A stretch of 64,000 nucleotides of DNA from Macrotis lagotis (taxonomy: Eukaryota; Chordata; Mammalia; Peramelemorphia; Peramelidae): positions 99,557,637-99,621,636 of the forward strand of contig NC_133665.1 of assembly GCF_037893015.1 (NCBI RefSeq), given 5' to 3'. The notes under the pieces are model-generated. The model saw nothing but the letters and a program-made list of their open reading frames with translations. It searched no databases and was not told the origin of the DNA. Shown piece by piece: positions 48,113-61,714 of this stretch (its first letter is position 1; each line of letters starts with the position of its first letter). A program made the translations under genes and the position numbers.

Positions 48113-48499
48113 TTAAATAGTGAGGAGGGGAATGCAGCCTACACCAACCCCTCCTTCATGACACACCATGGGGGCCATGAACGTCCAGCGGTTCGTTTCT
48201 GGGTCATACATCTCTACTGAGTTAAGGTTGGACTGTCCATCATAACCTCCCACAGCGTACAAACGTCCACAGTTTGCTACTAGGGAGACCCGGCTCCGGC
48301 GTGTATTCATGGGGACAATCAAGTACCACTGGTCTGCCACAGAACTGTAGACCTCAGCAATGCTGAGGAAGCCAGAGCCATCGTAGCCCCCACAGACGAA
48401 CATCTTGCTGCCCAAGGAAGCAGCTCCATGACGGCAGCGTTTGTTGAGCATGCTTGCCACTGGGTGCCAGGAAGCTGTGTGATGGTTGTAATATTCCAC
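48113..48499 (-). CDS. KLHL18: KLHL18 terminal coding exon
   Basis: 128 codons plus TAA, starting [18 protein letters not shown] after the acceptor CTACAG. It holds two full kelch blades ([40 protein letters not shown]) and the C-terminal closure. Confidence 0.97.
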   Translation of the reverse strand: MEYYNHHTASWHPVASMLNKRCRHGAASLGSKMFVCGGYDGSGFLSIAEVYSSVADQWYLIVPMNTRRSRVSLVANCGRLYAVGGYDGQSNLNSVEMYDPETNRWTFMAPMVCHEGGVGVGCIPLLTI

Positions 48500-50109
48500 C
48501 TGTAGTTGGGAGGGACAGGTACACAAGAGTCAAAGGAAAGCTGGATCTCAGTCCCCATGTTAAGTTAAATCTATGATCTCCTGTGGCACTGTAATATAAC
48601 AGCCTTCCCGTTGGTGACTGGAGGAATTGAGGCTAAACTTTGCTACCCATATGTTGTTTGACCTTAGGCTCTTGCCTGAGCCTCAACTTCTTCAGTCATA
48701 TTGTGGGGCTGACACTTTTCCCCTGCTTCTCAAGTGAACCAAGGAATATGCCTTTCTAGCATAAGTACTAATTTTACACATTTAAAAAGAATAAAATCTT
48801 GAACAAACTATGGTTCTTTTAAGAAAGGGAACTTTAGGATCACTAAAAATGACCAACTTGAAGAATATAAAGAAATTATGAAAAGAGATAATATAATGCA
48901 CAGTAAAGAAAGCAGAATAAGGAGAAAATATGTATACTGACCACTACAAAGAAGGACTACTTATATGTACATTATGGAACACTATTGTTCTATTAGAAAC
49001 CAGGATGGAAGGGAATTCAAAGAAGTCTAGAAAGACTTGTGTGAACTGATACTGAGAAAGATGAGCAGAACCAGAAGAACACTGTACACCCTAACAGCAA
49101 CATGGGGATGATGATCAACCTTGATGGACTAGCTCATTCCATCAGTGCAATAATCAGGGACAATTTCAGGGTATCCGTGATGGAGAATACCGTCTGTATT
49201 CAAAGAAAGAACTGTGGAGTTTAAACAAAGACCAAAGACTATTACCTTCAATTAAAAAAAAAAAGTTGTCTTATGTACTACATAATTTTGCTATATCTTA
49301 TACTTTATTTTTTTCCTCAAGGATATGATTTTTCTCTCAACACATTCAGTTTTGATCAATGTATAGCATGGAAACAATGTAAAGATTATCAGACTGCCTT
49401 CTATGGGGCAGTTGGGAGGAGGGAAGGGAGGTTGGGGGAAAAAAATCGTAACATACAAAACATTACAAAAAAATCATAGGTAGAAAGGGCAGCTAGGTGG
49501 TGAAGTGGATAGAGCACTGGCTTTGGAGTCAGGAGTGTCTGGGTTCAAATTCGACCTCAGACACTTAATCATTACCTAGCTGGGTGACCTTGGGCAAGCC
49601 ACTTAACCCCATTGCCTTGAAAAATCTAAAAAGAAAAATGATAGGTAGAAATTACTATTGCATATAATTAGAAAAAATAAAATATTTAAATTAAAAAAAG
49701 AAAAAAAAGGACCACTAATAAAGAAGAGGAGTGGACCAAATGGGAGGAATAAAGGAAACATTGTTATGATTAAATTTTTTAAATTTAAGATACTTTTAAT
49801 GCACACTGGTGCATTTTGCTGCTTTAAAAAATTAAATAAAAAAATCAAGAGCTACAAAAACTGTTCAAAAACTTAGCTACTAGGAGCCTGTCTTATACAT
49901 AATGTTGACTTAACAGATGCCTTCAGGAGGAGGACATGAAAAGAGGGGTAGAAAATGTGCTTCAACTAAACTAGAATGGGGAAAATGATCGTAAGGAATT
50001 TGGTTCTGCTTTTCTATTTGTTTTAATTATTGGAAAGCTAGAAACTAGTTGTGTGTGTATGTATATATGCATATATACATATATACATATATATATTATA
50101 TATATGTAT

Positions 50110-50168
<59 letters not shown>

Positions 50169-51020
50169 TTAAGGTGACCTGTATCCCCTCCAAACCTTTT
50201 GTTTTCATTAAGCAATCCCTTGGGCCTCATTTTTTCAGGTGACAGACTAATACCTAATGAAGAAAGACACAGATGCTTAGGGGTGGGGATTAAGTGCCCT
50301 AACCCAAAAGAAATGGACACTCACGCTATTAAATATCTGTAAACCATCATGTCCTCCAGACACATATATTCGGCCTTCAAATACAGTGACACCCGCTGCA
50401 CTTCGGTTCGAGCTCATTGGGGTCACAATTGTCCACCTTTAAGAAACAGTCAAGCAAAAAAAAAAGTATGTATGAAATTCCATCACTTACTAGGCTTCCC
50501 TACTCTTTAGAAACAACTTGTTAGAGCAAACAAGATGTACTACATCCACAACATCAGCTTTGTACAGATCTCCATCAGAAAGTTAATTCAACTAACTTTC
50601 TAATATTTGTTGACACACATTAGCAATGTTATCAAAGCATTCCAAGAAAACAAAGAATGTGACTTAATATTGTCCCTCACTGAAATGATCTATTCAATTC
50701 TTTTTGTCTTTGGTAAACTTTTATTAAATCTCTAACTCCTTCAAAGTACATAAAGTTACATGAGCAAATGACGTCTTGGGGTACCAAAGCCACAAATTTC
50801 TTGAATCCTTTTTTCATAATTGGCATTTAACTAGATAGAAGCTAGAGCCCCAAAATGTTCTTCTAGTAAAGGTACAAGAAAGTAAAGACAAGAAAGGCTA
50901 AGCAGGAGCTCTTACTTGTCTGTTTCAGGGGAGTACGTCTCCACGGAGTTGAGGGAAGAGTTGCCATCATATCCACCACAGACAAAGATTTGTCCATCCA
51001 ATACAACTGTTCCCATTGCA
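48113..51020 (-). CDS. KLHL18: KLHL18, last three coding exons (partial gene)
   Basis: Exons in transcript order are 51020-50916, 50436-50325 and 48499-48113, all with AG/GT borders. They encode about the last 200 residues of KLHL18 (human protein about 574), which are kelch repeats. The sequence reads [19 protein letters not shown], then [20 protein letters not shown], then [20 protein letters not shown], and ends [13 protein letters not shown]. It is near-identical to the human C-terminus as I recall it. KLHL18 is a BTB-kelch substrate adaptor for CUL3 ubiquitin ligase, acting in the cytoplasm. The kelch propeller binds substrate. The BTB/BACK and first kelch exons are absent from the window, so the intron upstream of 51020 exceeds 12.9 kb. 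Strong conservation indicates an active gene. Confidence 0.97.
48500..48955 (-). other. KLHL18 intron sequence without features
   Basis: Intronic. No exon or clear repeat before the L1 piece at 48960. Confidence 0.6.
48960..49475 (+). mobile_element. L1 3' end in a KLHL18 intron
   Basis: ATGGAACACTATTGTTCTAT, ACTGTACACCCTAACAGCAA, AAGGATATGATTTTTCTCTC, then an A-rich end. 5'-truncated and antisense to the gene. Confidence 0.85.
49487..49640 (+). repeat. tRNA-like marsupial SINE with TSD
   Basis: Full-length. The 11-bp duplication ATAGGTAGAAA lies at 49476-49486 and 49641-49651, directly behind the L1 end. Confidence 0.92.
49652..50050. other. KLHL18 intron, AT-rich segment
   Basis: 49.75-50.0 kb (GGAAACATTGTTATGATTAA, CTACTAGGAGCCTGTC) recurs at 51.87-52.1 kb, so the two are copies of one unidentified repeat. 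Confidence 0.6.
50052..50166. repeat. (TA)n/(GA)n microsatellite
   Basis: Alternating TA/TATG units followed by about 27 GA units. Confidence 0.95.
50325..50436 (-). CDS. KLHL18: KLHL18 penultimate coding exon
   Basis: 112 bases between acceptor TTAAAG and donor AGC|GTGAGT. It encodes [20 protein letters not shown] and then a [16 protein letters not shown]-type blade. It is phase-compatible with both neighbours. Confidence 0.96.
50916..51020 (-). CDS. KLHL18: KLHL18 antepenultimate coding exon
   Basis: 105 bases between acceptor TGTTTCAG and donor CAA|GTAAG. It encodes [19 protein letters not shown] then [15 protein letters not shown]. The first base completes a codon from an exon outside the window. 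Confidence 0.96.
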
Positions 51021-51129
51021 CTGAAACACAAGTGCAGTAGAGCAGGCATTAGTCACACATATGCTCCTCCTTACCAATCAATTACCTATAACCCCCCTCC
51101 CCCGCCAGTCAATAGGCAGCAAACCATCA

Positions 51130-51137
51130 GTATATAG

Positions 51138-51171
<34 letters not shown>

Positions 51172-51200
51172 CATATATATATAATATATGGTATATAGTA
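51130..51200. repeat. (TA)n microsatellite
   Basis: Imperfect TA/TATG run 110 bases from the KLHL18 exon acceptor. Confidence 0.9.
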
Positions 51201-51334
51201 TATAACAGTTCTGATCATAACTCACACACTAACTGTGTGACTACTGCGAAGTCACTTCCTTCTCTCTGGTCTCTTTCAGAGATCTCTCTCTCAGAGAGCA
51301 TTTTGGGAGAACTGTACAGTAGACATCAAATCTT

Positions 51335-52960
51335 CAATCAATCAATCAACAAGCATTTGTTTTGCACCAATTATGTACCAGGCTCTGAAGACAGAAGTAC
51401 AAAGAAGAAAAATATTCTCTACTAGAAATGAACTTATACTCTGAACAATGAGACAAGTTCATATTTAAATATATATGTCCATATACACACAAACACACGC
51501 ATACACATACACACATGCACACACACACAGCATAAACAAAATTAAAAAATAAAAACAGATACAGGGTCCCACAGGAATGGGGAGGGGTCAAGAAAGCCTT
51601 CATAAAGAAGATGGTGCTTAAGCTGGATCTTTCAATTTGAAAGTGACTTTGAGTCATAGAGAGGCTTGGGCAGACCAGGGCAAAGATCCAGAAATGAGTG
51701 AAGAACAAAGAGAAGCCAGTCTGGCTGCCTTGATGGGTAGTGAGTAATGGGACCGGAAATTTAGGTTGGGTCAGGTTGTGAAGGGCATTACAGCTAAACA
51801 GAGATTACATTTTACTCTAGATGATAGTCACATGATCAGATCTGCTCTTAAAGAAAAGCATTGTGGCAGCCAGGGAAACATTGTTATCACTAAATTTTTA
51901 AAATTTAAAAGAGTTTTCAATGAAGTTTAACACTGGTTTGTTATATTGTTTTTTAAAAAAATCAAATATACAAAAAACTGCTCAGAAACTTAGCTACTAG
52001 GAGCCTGTCATATATAATGCTAACCCAATATATATATCAAATGCCTTTAGGAGGAGGACATGAAAAGAGGGCTAGAAAATGTGATCTGAGCTAAAATGGA
52101 GAAAATGGCAATAAGGAATACAGAGAGAGTGAAACTGCTGAGATTATTTAGGGAAAGAGTGATGAGGGCCTGCACTAAGCTGGTATCTCTGCCAGAGAAG
52201 AGAAAGGGGCAGGTGCAAGAGTTGTGGAAGTAGAAATAGCAAGATTTGGGAATTGATGAGCTATACTGGGTTAGGGAGCATGAGTGGTTAAGGCTAGAGC
52301 TAGGATTATAAATTCAAAGGATGAGTGTACCTTTGACAAAAATAAGGATGTTTGGTAGAGAGTTCAAGGGAGAAAAACACTGAGTTTAGTTTTAGACCTG
52401 TTGAATTTAAGATGTCTCTAAAGACATGAGGCTTGGAAAAAATGTCTAATAGGCAGCAAGGGACCTAGGACTTAGCCTCAAGAGATTCACTGGGGCTGGA
52501 TACTCAATTTGAGCATCATCTGCATAGAAATGATTGTTAAATACATGGGACATGATGGAGTTTCCAAGAGAGAAAGAAAAGAGGGAAGAAAGTCTAGGAC
52601 AAGGCCTTAGGGAATACTAACAGTTAGGGGGGTGAAGATATGGAGGTTTGAGCCAGAGCAGGAGATTGAGGAAGTGGATAGACAGATGAAAAGTGAATCA
52701 GTAGAGCAGATCGACATGAAAACCCCCAAAAGGAAATAAAATCTAGGATGATAGGGTGGTTAACAGAGTCAAATACAGCAGACAAGATGAGAATTAGGCT
52801 ACAAATTTGGAAAGTAAGAGATCATTGGAAATTTCAGAGACAGAAGCTTGAATGATGAGAATCACAAAGTCAAACTGCAAAAGACTGAGAAGTGAGTGAG
52901 AAGAGAATTAGAGGCAGTAAGTGCGGACAATTTTTCCAAGGAATTTGATAGAAAGGATAC
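51335..52960 (-). mobile_element. L2, antisense, long copy
   Basis: It starts with the antisense 3' terminus (CAATCAATCAACAAGCATTT) and runs through GGAGGGGTCAAGAAAGCCTT, GATGAGGGCCTGCACTAAGC, TGAGTTTAGTTTTAGACCTG and TGAGCATCATCTGCATAGAA. It reaches TCAAATACAGCAGACAAGAT, the reverse complement of the RT region of L2 (AFDTVDH-type block). A non-L2 block at 51.87-52.1 kb (shared with 49.75 kb) lies inside. (CA)n at 51485-51530. Confidence 0.7.
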
Positions 52961-52964
52961 TAGA

Positions 52965-53345
52965 CTGGGTGGCCCATTAGTAGAGTGCTAGACCTGGAGT
53001 CAGGAAGTCTTGAATTCAAATCCTGTCTCAGATAATTACAAGCTATGTGACTCTGGTCAAGTCACTTAACCTATGCAAGCCTCAATTTCCTCAACTTTAT
53101 GAGCTCCCATGTCTTTTTTTTTTTTTGGCAAGGTAACAATTGGAGTTAAGTGGCTTGCCCAAGGCCACACAACTAGGTAATTATTAAGTGTCTGAAGCCG
53201 GATTTGAACTCCGGTACTCTGACTCCAGGGCCGGTGCTCTATCCACTGCACCACCTAGCCACCCCAATTTCCTCAACTTTAAAATGGGGGAAATTATTGT
53301 TGTATTGTTACTTTCCTTGCCAGAATGTTCAGAGATTCAAATAAT
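52965..53345 (+). repeat. MIR/MAR1-like SINE, split by a younger SINE
   Basis: GAGTGCTAGACCTGGAGTCA, GAATTCAAATCCTGTCTCAG and CAAGTCACTTAACCTATGCA, then interrupted at 53099. It resumes as CTCAACTTTAAAATGGGGGA. Confidence 0.8.
53100..53264 (-). repeat. tRNA-like marsupial SINE nested in a SINE, with TSD
   Basis: Antisense full-length. The 17-bp duplication CAATTTCCTCAACTTTA lies at 53083-53099 and 53265-53281. Confidence 0.95.
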
Positions 53346-53404
53346 ACAACACTTATAAAGCACTTGGAAACCTTAAAGCACTATATAAATGCTAACTATT
53401 ATTA

Positions 53405-53630
53405 AGAAGTCATAGTGGATAGAGCACTGGACCCAGAGTAAGGAAGACCTGAGTTCAAATCTAGCCTGAGAAACCATTAGCTGTGCCAGTCTGTTCAAGC
53501 TGCTTAACATCTGTCTGTCTCAGTTTTATTACCTGTTAATGGGGAAAAATACTTACTTCTCAAGGTCATTACAAGGATAAAATGGGATCCTATTTGTAAA
53601 CACTCTTAAAACTTTAATACACCATGTAAA
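53405..53630 (+). repeat. MIR/MAR1-like SINE
   Basis: CATAGTGGATAGAGCACTGG, GAGTTCAAATCTAGCCTGAG, TCTCAGTTTTATTACCTGTT, then GGTCATTACAAGGATAAAAT. Confidence 0.75.
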
Positions 53631-53639
53631 GCCAAGATG

Positions 53640-54106
53640 GTGGTGATGATGAGTCTTTTATAGAAGAACAGTACCCTGATCAAGTCCTGGATGCCACATC
53701 TTAAGACTGCCACATGATCAAATGGAAGAAAAGAGGGAGGTCTACCAGGATTGTAAGAGATACAGAAAGAAAGATCTATGAAGAATTATTGAAATAACTA
53801 GAAATTAAAACTGAAAGGAAGAAAAAAATGGACTTAGATAGCTATCTTCAAATCTTGTAAGAACTATCAGGTGGTGGTAAGGAAACTGATTTAGCCAACT
53901 TAACATAAGGAGTAAGAGTTAGGGTAGATGGATGGAAGCAAAAGGAAAGCAGATCTGGCCCAATGTAAAGAATTTCCTAACAGCCAGAGTTCTGCAACAG
54001 ACTACTTCTTTTCAGATAAGTGCCCCATCACTGAGATTGGATGCACAACTGTCATACTTGCAACAGAGATTTCAGCATGGGTGGAGGGGCTTGATAAAAT
54101 AATCCA
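53640..54106. other. Gene-free stretch
   Basis: No recognised gene. Repeat-like but not identified. Confidence 0.35.
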
Positions 54107-54237
54107 TAAGAAACTTAGATTAGAGCAACACCTCACATCAAGATAAGATCAAAATGAATACAGGACCTAGACATAAGAAATAATATTATAAGCAAACTAG
54201 AAGATCAAGGAGTAGTTTACCTGTCAGATCTATGGAA
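54107..54237 (+). mobile_element. Short sense L1 ORF2 fragment
   Basis: AAGAAACTTAGATTAGAGCA to GTTTACCTGTCAGATCTATGG matches 33989-34121 of the sense L1. It abuts the antisense L1 at 54239 head-on. Confidence 0.85.
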
Positions 54238-54238
54238 C

Positions 54239-56961
<2,723 letters not shown>

Positions 56962-57710
56962 GCTATCTTCCCTCTGTTTGTATTTTTCCCCCTTCCCCCC
57001 CTTATCCATATTCCCCAGTATTTTGTTTCTGAATACCATCCCCTTCAGTGTGTTTGCCCTCCTATATCACACCCTCCCCTTTCTTTCCCCTTTCCCTGTT
57101 CCCTTCCCTTCCTTTTGTTATTTCCCCTGACTCCCCTTTCCCTTTCTCCATCCCCCCCTCCCCTTTTAATACTTGAAAGCTTAGATGTTTTATAAGTTAA
57201 CTGAGTATGTGTAGGTTGACTTTAAGTCTGATGAGAAGATTCAGGTGTTTCTCATCTGCTCCTTTCTTGCCCTCTATTACCATAGGTTTTTTGTACCTCT
57301 TAGTGTAATGAGATTTACCCCATTCAATCCCCTCCCTCCTCCAGTCTCTTTCCTATCCCCCTTTTAAAGGAGGTAGTATTTTTTAGATCATTCTATCTAA
57401 GTCATAGAAAATTCTGAGTGTCTGTCCCTTCTAGTTCAGTATAGTCTATTGAATACAGTCAAAATTCCTGAGAGTTATTACAGTCTTTCTCCCAAGTGGG
57501 GTTAAAGCCAGTTACATCTCTTTAGATAGCAGTCTCATGGATAGGTCATGAATGTCCATCATTTCTGGCTAGGTATATTCTCTCTGTTAGAGTTACAATT
57601 CTCAAGATTTATGACAATCTTTTTTCCCTCATGCTGGGATGTAGTCAGTTTCAACTTATTGGATTGCATTTTTTTTCCTTTTACCGCCCCCCCCCCTTTT
57701 TGTTACCTTT

Positions 57711-58871
57711 TCATGTGTCTCTTGAACCTCCTGTTTGATGTTCAAATTTTCTGTTTAGCTTTGGTCTTTTCACCAGAAATTTTTGGAATTCTTCCATTTC
57801 ATTAAATGTCCATCTTTTCCCCTGGAAAAGAAGGATCAGCTTTGAGGGAAAGTAGATTCTTGGCTGCATTCCATGCTCCATTGCTCTTCGAAATTTCTCA
57901 TTCCAGGCCCTTCGATCCCTTAATGTTGATGCAAACAGGTCCTGCGTGAGCCTTACTGTGGCTCCTTGATATTTAAATTGTTTCTTTCTGGCTGCTTGCA
58001 GGATTTTTCTCTTTTATCTGATAATTCTGGAGTTTGGCCACAACATTCCTTGGTGTTTTCATTTTAGGATCTTTTTCTGGTGGGGATCAATGTACTCTTT
58101 CAATAACTACTTTGCCCTCTGATTCCATGATATCAGGGCAGTTTTCCATCACTAGATCCTGTAATATTAAATCCAGGCTTTTTTTCTCTTCAATGTTTTC
58201 AGGAAGTCCTATAATTTTCAGGTTGCCCCTCCTTGATCTATTCTCAAGGTCAGTGGTTTTGTTGATGAGGTATTTTACATTTGCTTCTATTTTTTCTATT
58301 TTTTGATTTTGTTTAACTGACTCTTGCTGTCTCATGGAGTCATTAGTTTCTGTAGACTCCATTCTTTTTTTGGGAGAGGAGTTTTCTTCATTAACCTTTT
58401 GCAACTCCTTTTCCAATTGGTCAATTCTACTTTTGAAAGAGCTTTCTATTTGACCAATTGAGGTTTTGAGAGAATTAATTTCTTTTTGCATTTGCCCATT
58501 TGAATATCTGAGAGAACTATTCTGATTTTGTATTTGTCCAATTGAGGATCTGAGAGATTTATTCTCATTTTGTATTGGTCCAATTGATGCTGTGAGCGAT
58601 TTATTCTCATTTTTTAATGGTCCAATTGATGATCTGAGAGATTTATTCTCCTTTTGTATTTGTCCAATTGTACTTTCTAAGGTTTTGTTTTTTTGTTGCA
58701 AGGTATTGTCTCTCCCAAATTTTTAAGCTCCTTCCTTATTTCTTCAAGGAAGTCTTTGTGTGCTGAAGACCAGATTGTATTCTCCTCAGAGGTTCCAGGT
58801 CTCTCTGAGTTAGGGTCTTTCCCTTCCAAGAATTTTTCTATGGATCCACCTTTCTGCTGACCCTTCTTCAT
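57711..58871 (-). pseudogene. L1 ORF1p with a repeated coiled coil, frame-broken
   Basis: It begins MKKGQQKGGSIEKFLEGKD at 58871. After a frame change it carries about six tandem 14-residue units (pattern SLxxSIGQIQxEN) at 58690-58440. The conserved centre follows (KYLINKTTDLENRSRRGNLK, IIGLPENIEEKKSLD). A second frame change precedes the C-terminal domain, and the stop is at 57711-57713. About 387 codons in all, longer than the 310 of the ORF1 at 37.9 kb, largely because of the repeated coil. Confidence 0.85.
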
Positions 58872-59649
58872 TTTGCTAAATCCTGAGTTGGGGAGGGGCT
58901 GGTTCCCAGGGGCTTGGGATTGCTAAAGGCTTTACTCACTGAGTGTGGTTTCTCTGGCTGGCCAGTAGGAGGTGCTGGTTGCTTTCTCTGGAGTGTCTGT
59001 GACCTTGGTTGAGGCCTTCTCCCTTTCCTTGAAGGGAGGATTTGGAGCTATTGAATTCTTTTGCCTTCAATCAATGGTGGGCTTTACCTTGGCCTGAGGT
59101 CATTCCTCAGCTGGGCTGGTTCTTCTGCTCACACACCTGGGCCTGAGGCAGAATTAGTTTGCATTTGTTTGTTAGGGAAGAAGTCTGAGTTGTAATGGCA
59201 CTCAGACCAGAGGAACCCAGGAATGGTGTCCAAAGCCTTCCTGCTCCAGAACTCTCCCCCCAAGCCCTGGTTGGGATCTCCCGGGGTACAGCTCCAACAC
59301 CAGGGCCTTTGCTCCCCCCACAGACTCACGCCCCTGGGGTCCAGCCCCACCTCTGATCCAGCAGGTCCGGCTCTCGGGCCCTCAGACTGTCCGTTCCAAT
59401 TTAGCTGTTGATCTAGTTGATCCGGGGCTGATCCTCCCTCTGAGCCCAGACTCACCAGCCCGAATTCGGCCAAAGCTGCTGCTGGAGACAAATCCCGAGA
59501 TAGATGTTCTTTCTCCTGGCTTTTCTTTCTGGGTTTTGTGGGTCGGATTTCTTTTAAGAGGTTTGTTTCATGTGATAGATGGGGAAGAGATCAGGAGACT
59601 TTAGAACTGTGCCCATCTTCTCTCTGCCATCTTGGCCAGAAGTCTTGAT

Positions 59650-60170
59650 GTTAAGTTTTTTCAAAGGACTAACTTTTAATTTTATAAATTCTATAATTTT
59701 TTGAGCATCTAAATTATTTCCCCTCTAATTTACAAATTTTTCTTTTTTAGACTTATTCATTGATTTTTTTAAATATTAAATTATATATAGTTTATTAATT
59801 ATCTTTTTTCCATGTCATTAATGTATGTTATCAGGAATAGGTTTTTCTTTTCTTCTGAATACCAGGTTAGCTACAGCCCAGAAATTTTAGCATTAGTTCT
59901 CATTATTATGATTCTCTTTCACATAATAATGAATTATTTCTATGATTTGTTCTTTGATCCACTCAATTTTTAAGGATCGCATTATTAAGTATCTATCAGG
60001 GTCAATTAAATCAACATATACTTTAATATTCAGTGTCTTTAATGCAAAGTTATGTATGAATTAGAGAAAAAAAGTTGGAAAGTATGGTTTAAGATTAAGA
60101 AATGATAGAACTCAAAGATGCATTCAATATAGAAGTCTCACACCTTATAAATAATGAATACTTTCTTTAA
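59650..60170 (-). mobile_element. Older L1 ORF2 fragment, antisense (part 1)
   Basis: TTTGTTCTTTGATCCACTCAA, TTTTTAAGGATCGCATTATT and CAGGTTAGCTACAGCCCAGA align with 55.2-55.35 kb of the younger antisense L1 but are much diverged. Similarity stops near 60000-60170. Confidence 0.65.
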
Positions 60171-60184
60171 GAAAAGTCAGAGAG

Positions 60185-60840
60185 GAAGGCAAAATCAAGA
60201 TGGGAGAGTAGAAGCAGAGCCCAGAAAAATTCCTCTAATATTCTCCTCTAAACAACTTTAAAGTAACGTTTCAGATAGAATTCTGGAGCAGTACAGCCAA
60301 CAAAAGGTCAACGTGAGACATTTTTCCAGCCAAAGACAGCTTAGGAAGTCAACAGGAAAAGTTTGAGAGACACTGGAGTGGAAGGCAATGCCTAGAGCAT
60401 GGCAGCAGCATCAGGTGCAGGACTTGGAGGTATAACCACAGCAGCATCAGTTTTGAAAGTTCTCAGTCCAGAGAGAGGGGTCAGGGAGTCAGACAAGTGG
60501 TCAAAAACAGATTATACACCAACAGGAGAACCTGAATTCAAATATAGCCTTGACATTTACTAGCTGTGTGACCCTGGGCAAGTCACCCCCCCCCCCCCCC
60601 GCCCACCACACACACACACACACACACACACTTACAGGGGACTCTGATAGCTTTAGGTGCAGGGTCTGGTACTGTTTGGCAACTCTATCACCAAATTGTT
60701 CTGGGTCATAGTTTCAGGACACAGAAGAGTGTTTATGGTCAGTTCCAAGGAAGCAAGGTCCTGGTCACAGTACCAAGGCAGGGAGAGGAACTAGTTTTTG
60801 TGGCTGCAGGTTAATAGTACCCTTTCTGGATGAAGAACTG
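60185..60840 (+). repeat. Unclassified repeat with embedded MIR-like piece and C/CA tract
   Basis: It starts GGCAAAATCAAGATGGGAGA, a LINE-5'-end-like opening. Its family is not resolved. A MIR-like tail (ACTAGCTGTGTGACCCTGGG) at 60535-60585 is followed by poly-C and (CA)n at 60586-60632. Confidence 0.45.
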
Positions 60841-60849
60841 AGTGCAGGC

Positions 60850-61705
60850 CAGGAGAAGAGTGATCCCAAGAAAACACAGGTGCTTCAGTAGTCAGCCACA
60901 TCCCCTATATGTGGTACCAATAGTTATAGCAAATGGAGAAGTTTTGAATACTAAGGATAAGTTCACTTACCTTGGTGGTATACTTTCCAAGGACATACAC
61001 ATAGTTAATGAGGTTGACACATGCACTGCCAGAGCTAACTCAGTGTTTAGAAGATTTTGAAAGAAAGTGTGGGAGAGAAGAGATATTAGACTGACTACCA
61101 AACTGAGGGGCTATTGTGTCAACTTCACTGTTGTACGCCTGTGAAACCTGGACAGCACAACAAGGTCATGACAGGAAACTGAATTGTTTCTATTTGAAAT
61201 GTCTTAGGAAGATTCTGAAAATCACCTGGCAGGAGAAGATACCAGATGATGAAGCCATTTCTTGAATGAAACTGCCAAATATTCAAACTCTACTACAGAG
61301 AGTGCAATTTTAATGGGTTGACTATATCATTTGGATTTGAAATGCACACTTACCAAAATATGGAGAACTCAGACAGGGCAAATGCTCACATGATGGTCAG
61401 AAAAAGTTTTACAAGGACATAAGACCTTTGAAATTAATTGCAAGACAGGGAAAACACTAGCACAGAACTAACCAGCATGGCATGTCTTCATAAGAGAAAG
61501 TGTTTACATTCTATAACCAAAACAGAATTGTAGTGGCTGAAAAAAAAATTTGGAGAATTCATTCCATGGTCTATTTGTGCATGACCTGTACGTAGTAAAG
61601 CATTCTAAGCCTGTACTGGTTTGATCAGCTACAGTTGAAAATACTGTATACTTGACTCTAACATGTGATGTCATTTTGGTCCTCTTTGAGAACAAAGGAC
61701 AACAA
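60850..61705 (+). mobile_element. RTE-type LINE, 3' end of ORF and 3'UTR
   Basis: It reads DKFTYLGGILSKDIHIVNEV at 60956-61015. In other frames follow a CETWT-like block (TGTGAAACCTGGACAGCACA) and CLRKILKITWQEKIPDDEA at 61198-61256, the C-terminal signature of RTE-type reverse transcriptase proteins. The tail TGATGTCATTTTGGTCCTCT then GAGAACAAAGGACAACAAC is the marsupial RTE/MAR1-style 3' end. At least two frameshifts and several stops. Confidence 0.7.
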
Positions 61706-61714
61706 CCCAATTTA

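Noticed and set aside
59129-59491. GC-rich minus-strand frame of 120 codons
   Set aside because: It falls in the 5'UTR of the antisense L1, between its 5' end and ORF1.
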